Below are positions 1 to 8,803 of a DNA stretch of 64,000 nt, in pieces. Each line of letters opens with the position of its first letter. The stretch's first letter is position 1. The stretch is from the NCBI RefSeq assembly GCF_022790535.1, contig NZ_LOHG01000006.1, forward strand, positions 240,731 through 304,730. The letters are read 5' to 3'. Origin of the DNA: Pseudomonas maioricensis (lineage in GTDB: Bacteria > Pseudomonadota > Gammaproteobacteria > Pseudomonadales > Pseudomonadaceae). Both the position numbers and the translations under genes were made by a program. The notes below the pieces were generated by a model. It was not told where the DNA came from. It made no database searches and saw only the letters and a list, made by a program, of their open reading frames with translations.

Positions 1-34
1 AGAAAATGCTTTTCAATCCAGTAGTTTGCATGTT

Positions 35-73
35 GTTAGCGAGGCGGAGCGTCAGGTATGCCGCCTCGCCAAC
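35..73. repeat. Hairpin resembling a REP element
   Basis: GTTAGCGAGGCGG pairs with CCGCCTCGCCAAC with one mismatch, around a 13-nt loop containing GTCAGG, the loop motif seen in the other REPINs of this window. It lies just past the 3' end of the carboxypeptidase gene. It could also act as a weak terminator, but there is no T-tract. Confidence 0.5.
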
Positions 74-98
74 AAGTTGCCTCCTACAAAAATAGACT

Positions 99-1277
99 TC
101 AATCCTCTGCAAACCCCGCAAACCACCTCTGAAACAGCAACCGCACCGCATCCGTCCAGCGGGTCCACCAGCTTCCTGCCTCAACACCTTCCAACGCGAT
201 CAACGGCCGGGTTGCCAGTTTCTGCTCGCCATCAAATACGTCAATGCTGCCGACCACTGCGCCTTTATCCACAGGGGCAATCAGTGGCGCATCGATGTGG
301 ACGCGGGTTTCAGGCTTGTGCGAACCCTTGGGCGTCGTCAGCGTAATGTCGTCGAGAACGCCCACGGCAATTGTGTTTTCAGTGCCCTTCCAGACTCTCG
401 GATGGCTCAACGGCTGAAGCGCTTTCTCAAAGGTCTGGTTCTCGTAAAAGCGGAAACCATAGGTGAGGAGTTTCTCGGTGTCTGTGGCACGCGCCAGCGC
501 CGAACTTGAGCCGAACACCGCAGTGATCAACCGCCGACCATCCCGAACGGCAGAGGTGACCATGCAGTAACCCGCTGCCTCAGTGTGCCCGGTCTTGAGA
601 CCATCAACGGTCTTGTCACGCCACAGCAGCAAGTTGCGATTGGGTTGTCGAATGCCGTTCCACGTGAAGTGCTTTTTCTTGTACAGCGGGTAGTACGCCG
701 ACTCATCGTTGATGATCGACTGCGCCAGTATCGCCATATCATGAGCGGACGAGTAATGGTCGGGTTCCGGCAGGCCTGTCGGGTTATCGAAGTGGGTGTT
801 GGTCAGCCCAAGACTGTGCGCAGTTTTGTTCATCAGGCTGGCGAAGCTGTCAGTGCTGCCTGCGATGTGTTCGGCCAACGCAACGCTCGCGTCGTTACCG
901 GAGTCGATGACGATGCCTTGCAGCAAATCATGAACGCTGACGGTGCTGCCCGGATCCAGGAACATTCTGGAGCCTTCGGTGCGCCAGGCGTTTTCACTGA
1001 CGGTAACCAGTTCGTCCGGTTTCAATTGCCCGGCCTGAATATCCCGGGTGGCCACGTACACCGTCATCAATTTCGTCAGACTGGCGGGAGGCAAACGCTC
1101 ATCCGCGTCGTGCTCAACGATGACATGACCCGTGTTGGCGTCCATCAACACCCAGGCGCTCGCTGACAACTGGGGCGGCGAAGGAATCATGGCGCCCGGA
1201 GACGGATCGGCCACGCCGACATTCGCCCAGAGGGTGCAAACGCAGATCAGGCTGATCCGCAATATCAGTGGTTTCAC
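99..1277 (-). CDS. dacA: D-alanyl-D-alanine carboxypeptidase (PBP5/6 type)
   Basis: Serine peptidase S11 that trims the terminal D-Ala from peptidoglycan pentapeptides in the periplasm. A signal peptide occupies about residues 1-23. The three penicillin-binding motifs are present: SLTK (S66-K69), SGN (126-128) and KTG (228-230). A C-terminal PBP5-type beta domain follows from about residue 290, and the last residues could form the amphipathic membrane anchor. At 392 aa it is full length for the family. The start is GTG at 1277. The gene lies 104 bp downstream of the two-component pair on the same strand, so it may be co-transcribed with it, though a separate promoter is possible. The assignment is firm; which PBP5/6 paralogue it is cannot be settled. 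Confidence 0.93.
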   Translation of the reverse strand: MKPLILRISLICVCTLWANVGVADPSPGAMIPSPPQLSASAWVLMDANTGHVIVEHDADERLPPASLTKLMTVYVATRDIQAGQLKPDELVTVSENAWRTEGSRMFLDPGSTVSVHDLLQGIVIDSGNDASVALAEHIAGSTDSFASLMNKTAHSLGLTNTHFDNPTGLPEPDHYSSAHDMAILAQSIINDESAYYPLYKKKHFTWNGIRQPNRNLLLWRDKTVDGLKTGHTEAAGYCMVTSAVRDGRRLITAVFGSSSALARATDTEKLLTYGFRFYENQTFEKALQPLSHPRVWKGTENTIAVGVLDDITLTTPKGSHKPETRVHIDAPLIAPVDKGAVVGSIDVFDGEQKLATRPLIALEGVEAGSWWTRWTDAVRLLFQRWFAGFAED

Positions 1278-1381
1278 AGAAACAGGTCCGGGTTGGCAGA
1301 GGGTCCGCCAAACTAGGTGATGACCTGTCCTGTCTCAAATTAAGCAAAGTTAAGAAAAGTTTAAGCGCGCCAACACCTTAG

Positions 1382-2770
1382 CTAAATCCGCGGGCAGTCG
1401 ATAACCACCCGCGTGCCGCCTGATTCAGAAGCGTGAATCCGCAAGCTGAACGCGTGCAAACGAACGACCGCAGCCACAAGAGAAAGGCCAAGCCCGTAGC
1501 CCGGTTGCTGACGACTGGCATCCCCCCGATATAACCGGCGCAACACGCTCTCCCGCTCGGCTTCGGGGATGCCCGGACCGTCGTCAATCACTTCGATGCG
1601 CAGCCCGCCCTCCATGGCATTCGCCCGCAGGCAAAGATGCCCACCTGGCGAGGTGAATTTGATCGCGTTATCCAGAAGATTCGTCAGCGCCTCAAACAGC
1701 AGTGCCTGATCGCCCCTCATGGCGGGTAAATCTGCACCCAGTTCGAGCCCCAGAACCTGACCTTTTTCCTGCGCCATGGGTTCGTAAAACTCGTGGACCT
1801 GGCGTAGCAGTACGTCGGGCTGAAAAGGCGCAAAGGCCAGTCGCCGTCGCGTGTCTTCCAGCTCGGAAATCCTCAGCAAGCCCTGAAAACGAAACATGAT
1901 CGCTTCGCTCTCTTCCAGCGCCAGGTTTAAGCTTGATGCATGAGCATCGGTCATGGGCAATTGTTGCAGTTGGTAAAGCCGCGCGCGCAGACGGGTTAAC
2001 GGCGTGCGCAGGTCATGTGCGATGCCATCACACACGCTTTTGACCTCATGCAGCAAACGCTCGATATGTTCGAGCATGGTGTTGACGGCGTTGGCGAGCA
2101 TGTCCAGCTCATCCCGCGCGGACGAAAGGGGCAGACGCTCCGAGAGGTTGCCAGATACGATGCGCTCGGTGCTGCGCTGTAGCCGTTCGACACGACGCAA
2201 TGGCCTGCGTCGGAGTAATTGCCAGCCGATCAAACCGGGTATCAGGGTCAGAGACAGTCCCCAGAAAAGTGCCTGACCGATAATGCCTGCGACCGCCGAG
2301 ATAGAACCGCCGTCACGGGCCAGCACCAGTATTCGACCGTCCTTGCGGCGCTGCAGAAACGCATGACTGCTACGTGTTTCACTCAGCGTGTCGGCGATTC
2401 TCAAACCGCGTTTGAGGTAGTGCACGCGCCCGTCATCCGGCAGGCTCGATCTCAGTTTCAACAGGTTGCCAGCCACATATTGGCCGTTGCCTTCAAACAG
2501 GCCATAAGCGTCGATGCCGGGAATCGAGTAAGACTCGCTGCCCTGTAGTTCATCGACCAGATTGGCATCGTCGATCTTCTGGTAATAGTGCGCGCGCTGC
2601 ATCAAGGTCCGCTCGGCCACCGTGCCGAGATAACCGGAAATCTTCCAGTACAGAACGCCGGTGAACACCGCGCCCCATGCCACGAAGAACAACGCGTAGA
2701 GGCCGATCAGCCGGCTGTTGCTGGAGCGCCAGCGCTCAGTCCTGGGTGCCAAGCACGTACCCCGATCCAC
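1382..2770 (-). CDS. Sensor histidine kinase (OmpR-partner class)
   Basis: Inner-membrane sensor kinase. Transmembrane segments lie at about 21-40 and 163-184 and flank a periplasmic sensor region of about 120 residues with no recognised ligand fold. A HAMP linker (185-238) follows, then the HisKA box IAHDLRTPLTR with the phospho-accepting H252. The HATPase domain has an N-box (LLDNAIKF), DDGPGIP and GYGLGLSL. It overlaps the 3' end of the response regulator gene by 35 bp, so the two are translationally linked. The start is uncertain: GTG at 2770 gives 462 aa, and TTG at 2752 is an alternative. The signal is unknown. Its position opposite the tricarboxylate cluster makes a TctE-like role possible but unproven. 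Confidence 0.85.
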   Translation of the reverse strand: MDRGTCLAPRTERWRSSNSRLIGLYALFFVAWGAVFTGVLYWKISGYLGTVAERTLMQRAHYYQKIDDANLVDELQGSESYSIPGIDAYGLFEGNGQYVAGNLLKLRSSLPDDGRVHYLKRGLRIADTLSETRSSHAFLQRRKDGRILVLARDGGSISAVAGIIGQALFWGLSLTLIPGLIGWQLLRRRPLRRVERLQRSTERIVSGNLSERLPLSSARDELDMLANAVNTMLEHIERLLHEVKSVCDGIAHDLRTPLTRLRARLYQLQQLPMTDAHASSLNLALEESEAIMFRFQGLLRISELEDTRRRLAFAPFQPDVLLRQVHEFYEPMAQEKGQVLGLELGADLPAMRGDQALLFEALTNLLDNAIKFTSPGGHLCLRANAMEGGLRIEVIDDGPGIPEAERESVLRRLYRGDASRQQPGYGLGLSLVAAVVRLHAFSLRIHASESGGTRVVIDCPRI

Positions 2771-3413
2771 GAATGGTATGAATCAACGGCGCACCGGGGC
2801 CTTCGATCTTTTTGCGCAAGCGGCCCATGTGTACATCAATGATGTTGGTACCGGGATCGAAGTGGTACCCCCAGACTTCTTCAAACAACATGGTGCGCGT
2901 CACTTGCTGCCCGGCATGGCGCATCAGGTAGGTCAGCAGTTTGAATTCGGTGGGCAGCAACGTGATGCTCTCGCCGGAGCGCGACACGCTGTTTTCGATC
3001 AGGTCGAGGGTGAGGTTGCCAACGCTCAATTGATGAATCTGAGACTCGCTGGTCGGCCGTCGCAACAACACTTCCAGGCGCGCAACCATTTCGACCATCG
3101 AGAACGGTTTGGTCAGGTAATCATCGCCACCGCAGCGCAGCCCTCTGACACGCTCATCAACATCAGATAAGGCGCTGATCATCAACACCGGCGTGCGAAT
3201 GCCGAGGCTGCGCAAGGTGGTGACAATCGTCAGGCCGTCGAAGTCCGGGAGCATTCGGTCCAGAGTAATGGCGTCATAGCTACCAGCAATGGCCATCGCC
3301 AGCCCGTCACGCCCGGTACTGGCGCGCTGCACATTAAAACCATGAGCCTGCAGCTCGGTGGCGATGGACTGTGCGGTCACCTCATCATCTTCGATGACCA
3401 GCGCCTGATTCAT
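2736..3413 (-). CDS. OmpR/PhoB-family response regulator
   Basis: Two-domain DNA-binding response regulator of 225 aa. The receiver domain has the acidic pocket ED(8-10), phospho-acceptor D52 (LDRMLPDFDG), the switch Ser/Thr region MISA, and K102 in YLTKPF. A linker leads into a winged-helix DNA-binding domain (about 125-223) ending in the typical HTIRGSGYVL motif. It forms an operon with the downstream kinase, with overlapping ends. It is transcribed away from the periplasmic binding-protein gene at 3572, so the 158-bp spacer could hold a shared control region. The target genes are not evident. Confidence 0.9.
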   Translation of the reverse strand: MNQALVIEDDEVTAQSIATELQAHGFNVQRASTGRDGLAMAIAGSYDAITLDRMLPDFDGLTIVTTLRSLGIRTPVLMISALSDVDERVRGLRCGGDDYLTKPFSMVEMVARLEVLLRRPTSESQIHQLSVGNLTLDLIENSVSRSGESITLLPTEFKLLTYLMRHAGQQVTRTMLFEEVWGYHFDPGTNIIDVHMGRLRKKIEGPGAPLIHTIRGSGYVLGTQD

Positions 3414-3571
3414 GATTATCCCCGCTGAATGTCCGCGCGTGCGGTGTGAAAAACCGCGAGCCTAGGGATCTGGCCACGGTGGGTAAACTAAATATTTATT
3501 AACGGAAGGTAACTTTGCCATGTCGACTGCGGCGCTTAGTGTCGCATTTTTTCGTCAACGAGTTCCCTGCC

Positions 3572-4363
3572 ATGCCAAGACTGCTCACACCCCTCGCCTT
3601 TTCATGCGCACTGTTCGCTGCCCTCACCGCCAACGCCGCACCGGCGCCGTCTCCAACCACGTTAACAGTACTCAGCTCTGGCGGCATCATGGGTGCAGTT
3701 CAGGGCATCGCACCGGACTATGAGAAAACCACTGGAGTAAAGCTGAACATAGAAGCATCGCCGTCCATGGGGAAAACACCTCAAGCCATTCCCAACCGCC
3801 TGGACCGAAAAGAACCTGCCGATGTCGTGCTGATGGTCGGTTCTGCGCTGGACAAACTGGTGGCGCAAGATCGGGTCGATAAGTCCAGCCGCGTCGATCT
3901 GGGCAAATCCTACATCGCCATGGCCGTGAGCAAGGGCGAGAACAAGCCTGATATCTCGACCATGGAGGCGTTTCGCAAGGCGTTGCTCGACAGCAAGTCC
4001 ATCGCCTACTCCGACAGCGCCAGCGGCGTTTATCTCTCGCGCATCCTGTTTCCGAAAATGACCCTTGGCAATGATTTCCAGGCCAAGGCGCGAATGATTC
4101 CAGCCGAACCCGTAGGCGCGGTTGTCGCCCGCAAAGAAGCACAAATCGGCTTTCAGCAGCTCAGCGAACTCAAGCCTGTTAAAGGCATCGACATCGTCGG
4201 CCTGATCCCGGACCAGGCACAGCAAATGACGCTTTATTCGGGTGCGGTTACCCGCTCAACCGAGCATGCAAAAGAGGCTCAGGCACTGCTGAAATACATG
4301 GCCTCTAAAGAAGGCGCAAAAGCCATTGAAGAAAGCGGCTTGAAGCCGGTGACAACCCGATAG
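3572..4363 (+). CDS. Periplasmic ModA-fold protein, probable aconitate isomerase
   Basis: Exported protein of 263 aa with a signal peptide of about 22 residues ending ANA-AP. It has the type 2 periplasmic-binding fold of molybdate-binding ModA proteins (LTVLSSGGIMGA near the mature N-terminus, ADVVLMVGSALDKL, and a GFQQLSEL segment). The ATG at 3572 is preferred over the in-frame 3515 start because it begins directly with the signal peptide. Family knowledge: the aconitate isomerase characterised from Pseudomonas sp. WU-0701 is a periplasmic protein of this fold and of nearly the same length, with a similar leader. No ABC permease or ATPase genes are adjacent, which argues against a transport role. 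The neighbouring porin, citrate-type symporter and PrpF-like isomerase all fit tricarboxylates. Inference: it converts trans- and cis-aconitate in the periplasm. Confidence 0.65.
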   Translation: MPRLLTPLAFSCALFAALTANAAPAPSPTTLTVLSSGGIMGAVQGIAPDYEKTTGVKLNIEASPSMGKTPQAIPNRLDRKEPADVVLMVGSALDKLVAQDRVDKSSRVDLGKSYIAMAVSKGENKPDISTMEAFRKALLDSKSIAYSDSASGVYLSRILFPKMTLGNDFQAKARMIPAEPVGAVVARKEAQIGFQQLSELKPVKGIDIVGLIPDQAQQMTLYSGAVTRSTEHAKEAQALLKYMASKEGAKAIEESGLKPVTTR

Positions 4364-4478
4364 ACCGGAAACCTGCAGGAGCACCACCCCGGTCGCTCCT
4401 GAAGGGATTGCATTGTGTTCGATAGAAGATCGCCCCGTGTCCCTGACACCGCGCTGTCTCGCGGCAAATACGATTCCA

Positions 4479-4569
4479 GGTGGGACCGAATTCATTCGGG
4501 AAGGCGGTGTTAAAGCGATACATAAGCTTCGAATGTACCGGCCTCTTCGCGAATGAATTCGCTCCCACC
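4479..4569. repeat. REPIN with GTGGGA-GAATTCATTCG arms
   Basis: The left arm GTGGGACCGAATTCATTCG pairs imperfectly with the right arm CGAATGAATTCGCTCCCAC. Converging GCCTCTTCGC and GGGAAGGC add to the stem, with a loop of about 35 nt. This is a different sequence family from the GTAGGAGC elements elsewhere in the window. It fills most of the 295-bp spacer between the convergent genes at 3572 and 4659, in which I see no gene. Confidence 0.8.
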
Positions 4570-4658
4570 GGGATTAGCGCTTGCAGACCAACATAGAATC
4601 TCCCACGTAAAACCGTCTCCATACAATGATTCGAATTTTGTTCGATAAATGGGGCCGG

Positions 4659-5927
4659 TCACCAAAGCGCAATGTCGTAGGTGATGTAGATCCGGTTGCT
4701 GTCACGGCCGCGGGCAAAATCCGAGCGGTAAACGTAGTTGCGCACTTTGACTCCCAGGCCCTTTAGCGAACCGCTCTGCAGCACATACGCCAGCTCCGCA
4801 TCGCGTTCCCACTCTTTCAATTGGGCAGCACCCGCCTTGCCGTTGTCGCCACTCAGGTAGCGCGTCGAGAATGTCAGGCCCGGTACGCCAACGCGGGCGA
4901 AGTCATAGCCGTAGCTGAGCATCCAGGTTTTCTCATCTTCTTCGATGAACTTGCCGATCCCGACATTACTGAACGAATACACGGTTGCGCCGCTGATGTA
5001 AGGCAGGCCCGCATCGCCGCTCAAGGTCTGATAACCGCCGCCAAAACTGTGCCCAGCGAGCGCATAGGTCAATTGCCCGCTGAGCATATCGTTATCGATT
5101 TTGCCGCCGCGTCCCGTTCCGGCATCGACACTGTGGAAATAGCGCAGGTCGCTGGTCAGTACGCCTCTCCCCAACGGTAAGTCATGCTGGATCGAAGCGA
5201 ATTGCTGACGGTAGAAGTTTTCCAGCTCGCCATAGAAGTAGCTCAACCGGATATTTTTGCCCAACTTGTAGTCACCGCCTGCATAGGAAAAGTCCGAGCC
5301 TTTCCCCGTGAAACCATCAGGAATAATCGAGCGGCTGTCTGAAGAATCACGCAGTTTGAACTGATCCAGATGACCGCCCGTCAGCGTCAGGTTTTCAATG
5401 TCGGTGCTGGTGAATTGAGTGCCCTGATAAGTCTGAGGCAGCAGCCGTGCATCGTTGTAAATAAGCACCGGCGTCTTGGGCAACAGCGTGCCGTACTTCA
5501 GCGTGGTTTTAGCCAGACGCACTTTCGCTGCCGCGCCGAGGCTGGCGAACTCATCGGCTGCACGACCGTCGTCATGCACGGGTAGCAAGCCAGTGCCGCT
5601 GCGACCCTTGCCTGAATCGAGCTTGACGCCCAGCAAGCCCAGCGCGTCGACGCCAACGCCCAACGTGCCTTGGGTAAAACCGGACTGATAGTCGAGCAGA
5701 ACGCCTTGCGCCCACTCGGTGCGTTCACTTTTGGCGGTACTGGCCGCGCGGGCGCTCAGGCCGTTTTCGTCACGGAAGTTCTCGTTGAAGTACACGTTGC
5801 GCAGTTGCAGCTTGAGCTTGCTGTCTTCAATAAAACCCGCGGCTTCCACGCCGACCCAAGGCAGCAAGGTCAACAGCGGCGCGCTTTTTATGAAAGTTGC
5901 AGTTCCACGCTTGGAAAACATACTCAT
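4659..5927 (-). CDS. OprD-family outer-membrane porin
   Basis: Substrate-specific 18-strand porin for small carboxylates or amino acids. A signal peptide (about 1-29, ending VEAAG) precedes the OprD-type start FIEDSKLKLQLRNVYFNENF. Alternating amphipathic strands follow, with repeated SYFYGELENFYRQQ and GYQTLSGDAG type segments, and the C-terminus ends in the aromatic IYITYDIALW, which suits BAM recognition. At 422 aa it is in the usual OprD size range. It lies on the same strand as the CitMHS symporter and the PrpF-like gene, about 190 bp downstream of the symporter with a REPIN between. By context it probably admits tricarboxylates, as OpdH does in P. aeruginosa; this is inference. Confidence 0.9.
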   Translation of the reverse strand: MSMFSKRGTATFIKSAPLLTLLPWVGVEAAGFIEDSKLKLQLRNVYFNENFRDENGLSARAASTAKSERTEWAQGVLLDYQSGFTQGTLGVGVDALGLLGVKLDSGKGRSGTGLLPVHDDGRAADEFASLGAAAKVRLAKTTLKYGTLLPKTPVLIYNDARLLPQTYQGTQFTSTDIENLTLTGGHLDQFKLRDSSDSRSIIPDGFTGKGSDFSYAGGDYKLGKNIRLSYFYGELENFYRQQFASIQHDLPLGRGVLTSDLRYFHSVDAGTGRGGKIDNDMLSGQLTYALAGHSFGGGYQTLSGDAGLPYISGATVYSFSNVGIGKFIEEDEKTWMLSYGYDFARVGVPGLTFSTRYLSGDNGKAGAAQLKEWERDAELAYVLQSGSLKGLGVKVRNYVYRSDFARGRDSNRIYITYDIALW

Positions 5928-6024
5928 GCTCAGTACTCGTTGTTGTTATTGGAGATGCAGTGATCCGCACGCCCTGTCAGGGGCGTGTGGTGGTTCAGTC
6001 ATAAGTGGCTGCAAACAGAGTTGT

Positions 6025-6097
6025 TGTAGGAGCTGCCGAAGGCTGCGAAAGCGGTGTGTCAGGATGACCGCTTTCGCAGCCTTCGGCAGCTCCTACA
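6025..6097. repeat. REPIN (GTAGGAGCTGCCGAAGGCTGCGA family)
   Basis: The arms TGTAGGAGCTGCCGAAGGC and GCCTTCGGCAGCTCCTACA are perfect inverted copies and extend inward through TGCGAAAGCGG and CCGCTTTCGCA. The loop contains TGTCAGG. It sits between the symporter and porin genes and, if transcribed, could influence relative mRNA stability. Confidence 0.93.
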
Positions 6098-6120
6098 GAA
6101 AATGCATTTCAGTTTTTAAA

Positions 6121-7425
6121 TCAAACAAACAACGTCAGCGCACCGGTCAGCAGCGCCAGGGCCGTGACCACCAAAGACGTCAGGACCGCCCATTTCACCG
6201 TGGCTTTCTGAAAGTCGCCGATATCTCGGTCGATCATGCCCACCAACAGCAGAGTCGACGCCACCAGCGGGCTCATCAAGTGCACCGGCTGCCCCAGAAT
6301 CGATGCCCTGGCGATTTCCAGCGGGCTGATGCCGTACGCGGCTGCGGCGTTGGCAAGGATCGGTACCACGCCAAAGTAGTAAGCGTCATTGGAGAGTACG
6401 AAGGTCAGCGGCATGCTGGTCAGTGCAACCACCAACGGGAACAGATGGCCCCACTCCGGTGGAATCCACGCCACCAGCGTTTGCGCCAGCGCATCGACCA
6501 TTTTGGTGCCGGAGAAAATCCCGGCGAACACACCGGCCGCGAACACCAGTAGCACCACGGTCATGGCATTGCCGGAGTGAGCGAGGATGCGTTCCTTCTG
6601 AACCTCCAGCTGCGGGTAGTTGATCATCAGCGCCAGCACAAAGCCGATCAGGAACAGAACCGCTGAGTGCATCAGGCCCATGACCAGCGCGACCATCACG
6701 ACAATAACCAGCGCCAGATTGACGTAGGCCAGCTTGGGACGCTTGTGTGGCGTATCGCCCAGAATCGCTTCGATGTAGCAGTTACCGCCGCCGCTTTGCA
6801 GGTTCACATTACCGATACGTTTGCGCTCGGCACGTCCCAGCAAAAAGGCCGTGAACACCACCCACGCCGCACCACCGATCATGGTCGGCAGCAACGGGAT
6901 GAAGTACTCCCCGGCGTCCAGCCCCAGCGCAGCAATGGCTCGCGTTGCCGGGCCTCCCCACGGAGTCATGCCGCTCATGATGCTCAAGGAAAGCATCGAC
7001 ACAATGCCGAGGATCATCGGGTTCATGCCGATGCGTTTGTAGAGCGGCAGCATTGCGGCACAGGTGATCATGTAAGTGGTAGTACCGTCGCCATCAAGGG
7101 CCACGGTCAGCGACAACAACGCTGTGCCCACCGCAATTTTCATCGGGTCGCCATTAACGCGCTTCAGGATCTTGCGAATCAACGGATCGAACAGTCCGGA
7201 GTCAATCATCAGGCCGAAGAACAGGATCGCAAACAGCAACAACGCGGCTGATGGCGCGACCATCTTCAGGCCATCGAGCATCATCTTTCCGGTGGTGCCG
7301 CCAAAGCCGCCAATGACTGCAAATATTATCGGGACGATGGTCAACGCAACGATGGGCGACAAACGTTTGGACATGATCAGGTAGGTGAAGACCACGACCA
7401 TGGCCAGGCCAAGGAAGGCAAGCAT
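6121..7425 (-). CDS. CitMHS-family citrate/tricarboxylate:proton symporter
   Basis: Polytopic inner-membrane transporter of 434 aa with about 12 hydrophobic segments. The N-terminus MLAFLGLAMVVVFTYLIMSK, the conserved GDGTTTYMITCAAMLPLYKR region, GMTPWGGPATR, and the C-terminal half SNDAYYFGVVPILANAAA match the CitMHS family. That family takes up citrate complexed with Mg2+ or Ca2+ together with protons. It lies between the OprD-type porin gene and the PrpF/GalD-like gene on one strand. This gives an outer-membrane entry, inner-membrane uptake, enzyme order. The actual substrate (citrate, cis-aconitate, trans-aconitate or tricarballylate) cannot be read from sequence. Confidence 0.9.
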   Translation of the reverse strand: MLAFLGLAMVVVFTYLIMSKRLSPIVALTIVPIIFAVIGGFGGTTGKMMLDGLKMVAPSAALLLFAILFFGLMIDSGLFDPLIRKILKRVNGDPMKIAVGTALLSLTVALDGDGTTTYMITCAAMLPLYKRIGMNPMILGIVSMLSLSIMSGMTPWGGPATRAIAALGLDAGEYFIPLLPTMIGGAAWVVFTAFLLGRAERKRIGNVNLQSGGGNCYIEAILGDTPHKRPKLAYVNLALVIVVMVALVMGLMHSAVLFLIGFVLALMINYPQLEVQKERILAHSGNAMTVVLLVFAAGVFAGIFSGTKMVDALAQTLVAWIPPEWGHLFPLVVALTSMPLTFVLSNDAYYFGVVPILANAAAAYGISPLEIARASILGQPVHLMSPLVASTLLLVGMIDRDIGDFQKATVKWAVLTSLVVTALALLTGALTLFV

Positions 7426-7549
7426 ATGGATATTCTCTTGTTGTTATTTTCTGGCCAAGCGAATGCAGCCGGGCTTGCCGGGAACCGTCTGAACGATACC
7501 CGATCTGCTCGAATGGCGATCGATTGGAGTAGGTGTCACTGCAAAACTT

Positions 7550-8635
7550 TTAGCCAGCCAACCGTTGCACGGCAGGCGCATAAACTTCACCGGAAAAAAG
7601 TCGGCGCGCGGTCCGGATCACAGAGGCTCGAATCGTTTGTCCGTTCTCGCCGACATAAGTCAGGGCCACCTGAATCGATCCACTGGGATGCTCGATCCGG
7701 ACCTGCTGCAAGCGCGATGAATCAGCCCCCAGGCCCAGCAACCTGGCGACAACGGTTCCGTCACTGACGCACGCTGTAGCCAGACCGATCGAACCGGTAA
7801 TGGCCAACGCCTTATGACAGCTATGCGGCATGAAGTAGCGAACCTTGAGGGTCCCGCCCGCATCGGGTTTCGAAACCAGCACGGGTTTGGGGATCACTTT
7901 ATCGCTGACATCGCCCAACCCCATCGCCATACCAGCGCGCAGACGCAGGGCTTCGAGTTTGCGCAAGAACTCCTTGTCAGCATCCAGCTCCGCAGGTGTT
8001 TCGTCACCGCGTTTGCCCAGCAGCGAGGCTTCGATGATGACCATCGGCATGGCCATGTCGATGCAGGTCACCGGCACGCCATCAAGAATGTCAGTCTGTT
8101 GCCCCGTGGGGAAAAGTTTGCCGGTCTTGCTACCCGCCGCATCAAGAAACGTCAGTTGTACGGGAGCTGCCGAGCCTGGCACACCATCGATGCTGGTCTG
8201 CCCCTCGTAACTGACCTGGCCACCGGGCGTGTTGACGTCAGCGCAAACAAACGTGCCGGTGTTGAGGTTACGAATTCGCACCTGGGTGACATCGCCACTG
8301 GCCTTGACCAGACCTTGTTCCACCGCGAACGGGCCAACAGCACAGAGCATGTTGCCGCAGTTGGGCGCGGTATCGACACGGCGCTGCGAAACCATGACCT
8401 GCACGAACAGGTAATCCACATCCGCGTCTTCGTGGGACGAAGGGCTGACAATCGCCACCTTGCTGGTTTGTGGACTACCACCGCCGATGCCGTCGATCTC
8501 CAGCTCATGGCCGGAGCCCATCAGCGCCAACAAAAGCTCATCACGCTCGGCAGTCGAGACAGGTAAATCACTGGCAAGAAAAACCGGCCCCTTGGAGGTG
8601 CCGCCGCGCATCAGAACGCAGGGAATCGGTTGCAT
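7550..8635 (-). CDS. PrpF/GalD-family isomerase (4-oxalomesaconate tautomerase-like)
   Basis: Cytoplasmic protein of 361 aa with the PrpF fold (two diaminopimelate-epimerase-like halves). The diagnostic N-terminus PIPCVLMRGGTSKGPVF is present, then the GIGGGSPQTSKVAIV and PNCGNMLCAVGPFAVEQG motifs, the latter carrying the conserved Cys. The second half contains MPHSCHKALAITGSIGLA. The start at 8635 places the family motif at the N-terminus; longer in-frame starts at 8668 and 8719 would add an unconserved leader. Family knowledge: PrpF isomerises trans- to cis-aconitate, and GalD tautomerises 4-oxalomesaconate in gallate breakdown. No gallate dioxygenase or hydratase genes are nearby, so an aconitate-type substrate is favoured. 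Divergent from the LysR gene. Confidence 0.85.
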   Translation of the reverse strand: MQPIPCVLMRGGTSKGPVFLASDLPVSTAERDELLLALMGSGHELEIDGIGGGSPQTSKVAIVSPSSHEDADVDYLFVQVMVSQRRVDTAPNCGNMLCAVGPFAVEQGLVKASGDVTQVRIRNLNTGTFVCADVNTPGGQVSYEGQTSIDGVPGSAAPVQLTFLDAAGSKTGKLFPTGQQTDILDGVPVTCIDMAMPMVIIEASLLGKRGDETPAELDADKEFLRKLEALRLRAGMAMGLGDVSDKVIPKPVLVSKPDAGGTLKVRYFMPHSCHKALAITGSIGLATACVSDGTVVARLLGLGADSSRLQQVRIEHPSGSIQVALTYVGENGQTIRASVIRTARRLFSGEVYAPAVQRLAG

Positions 8636-8730
8636 ATGGGCAGACTCTTGTTGATCAATTGGGGTCATTGATGTGTTGAAAGCAAGAGTCCCACGGATGT
8701 TTTCGCTTATCCAATGCAAATATCGTAGCG

Positions 8731-8753
8731 ATTATTCCACTTTGGTAAATAAT
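8731..8753. promoter_or_regulatory. Candidate LysR operator in the divergent spacer
   Basis: An imperfect palindrome ATTATTCCA-CTT-TGGTAAATAAT lies between the divergent PrpF-like and LysR genes. The arms are ATTATT(ta)CCA on both strands. Its AT-rich dyad and its place midway between the two starts are typical of LysR-type binding sites. Not tested. Confidence 0.45.
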
Positions 8754-8803
8754 AAATTAACCTGAGAAACGCCCATTACCAACCACCTACAGGAGAATAA
8801 AAA

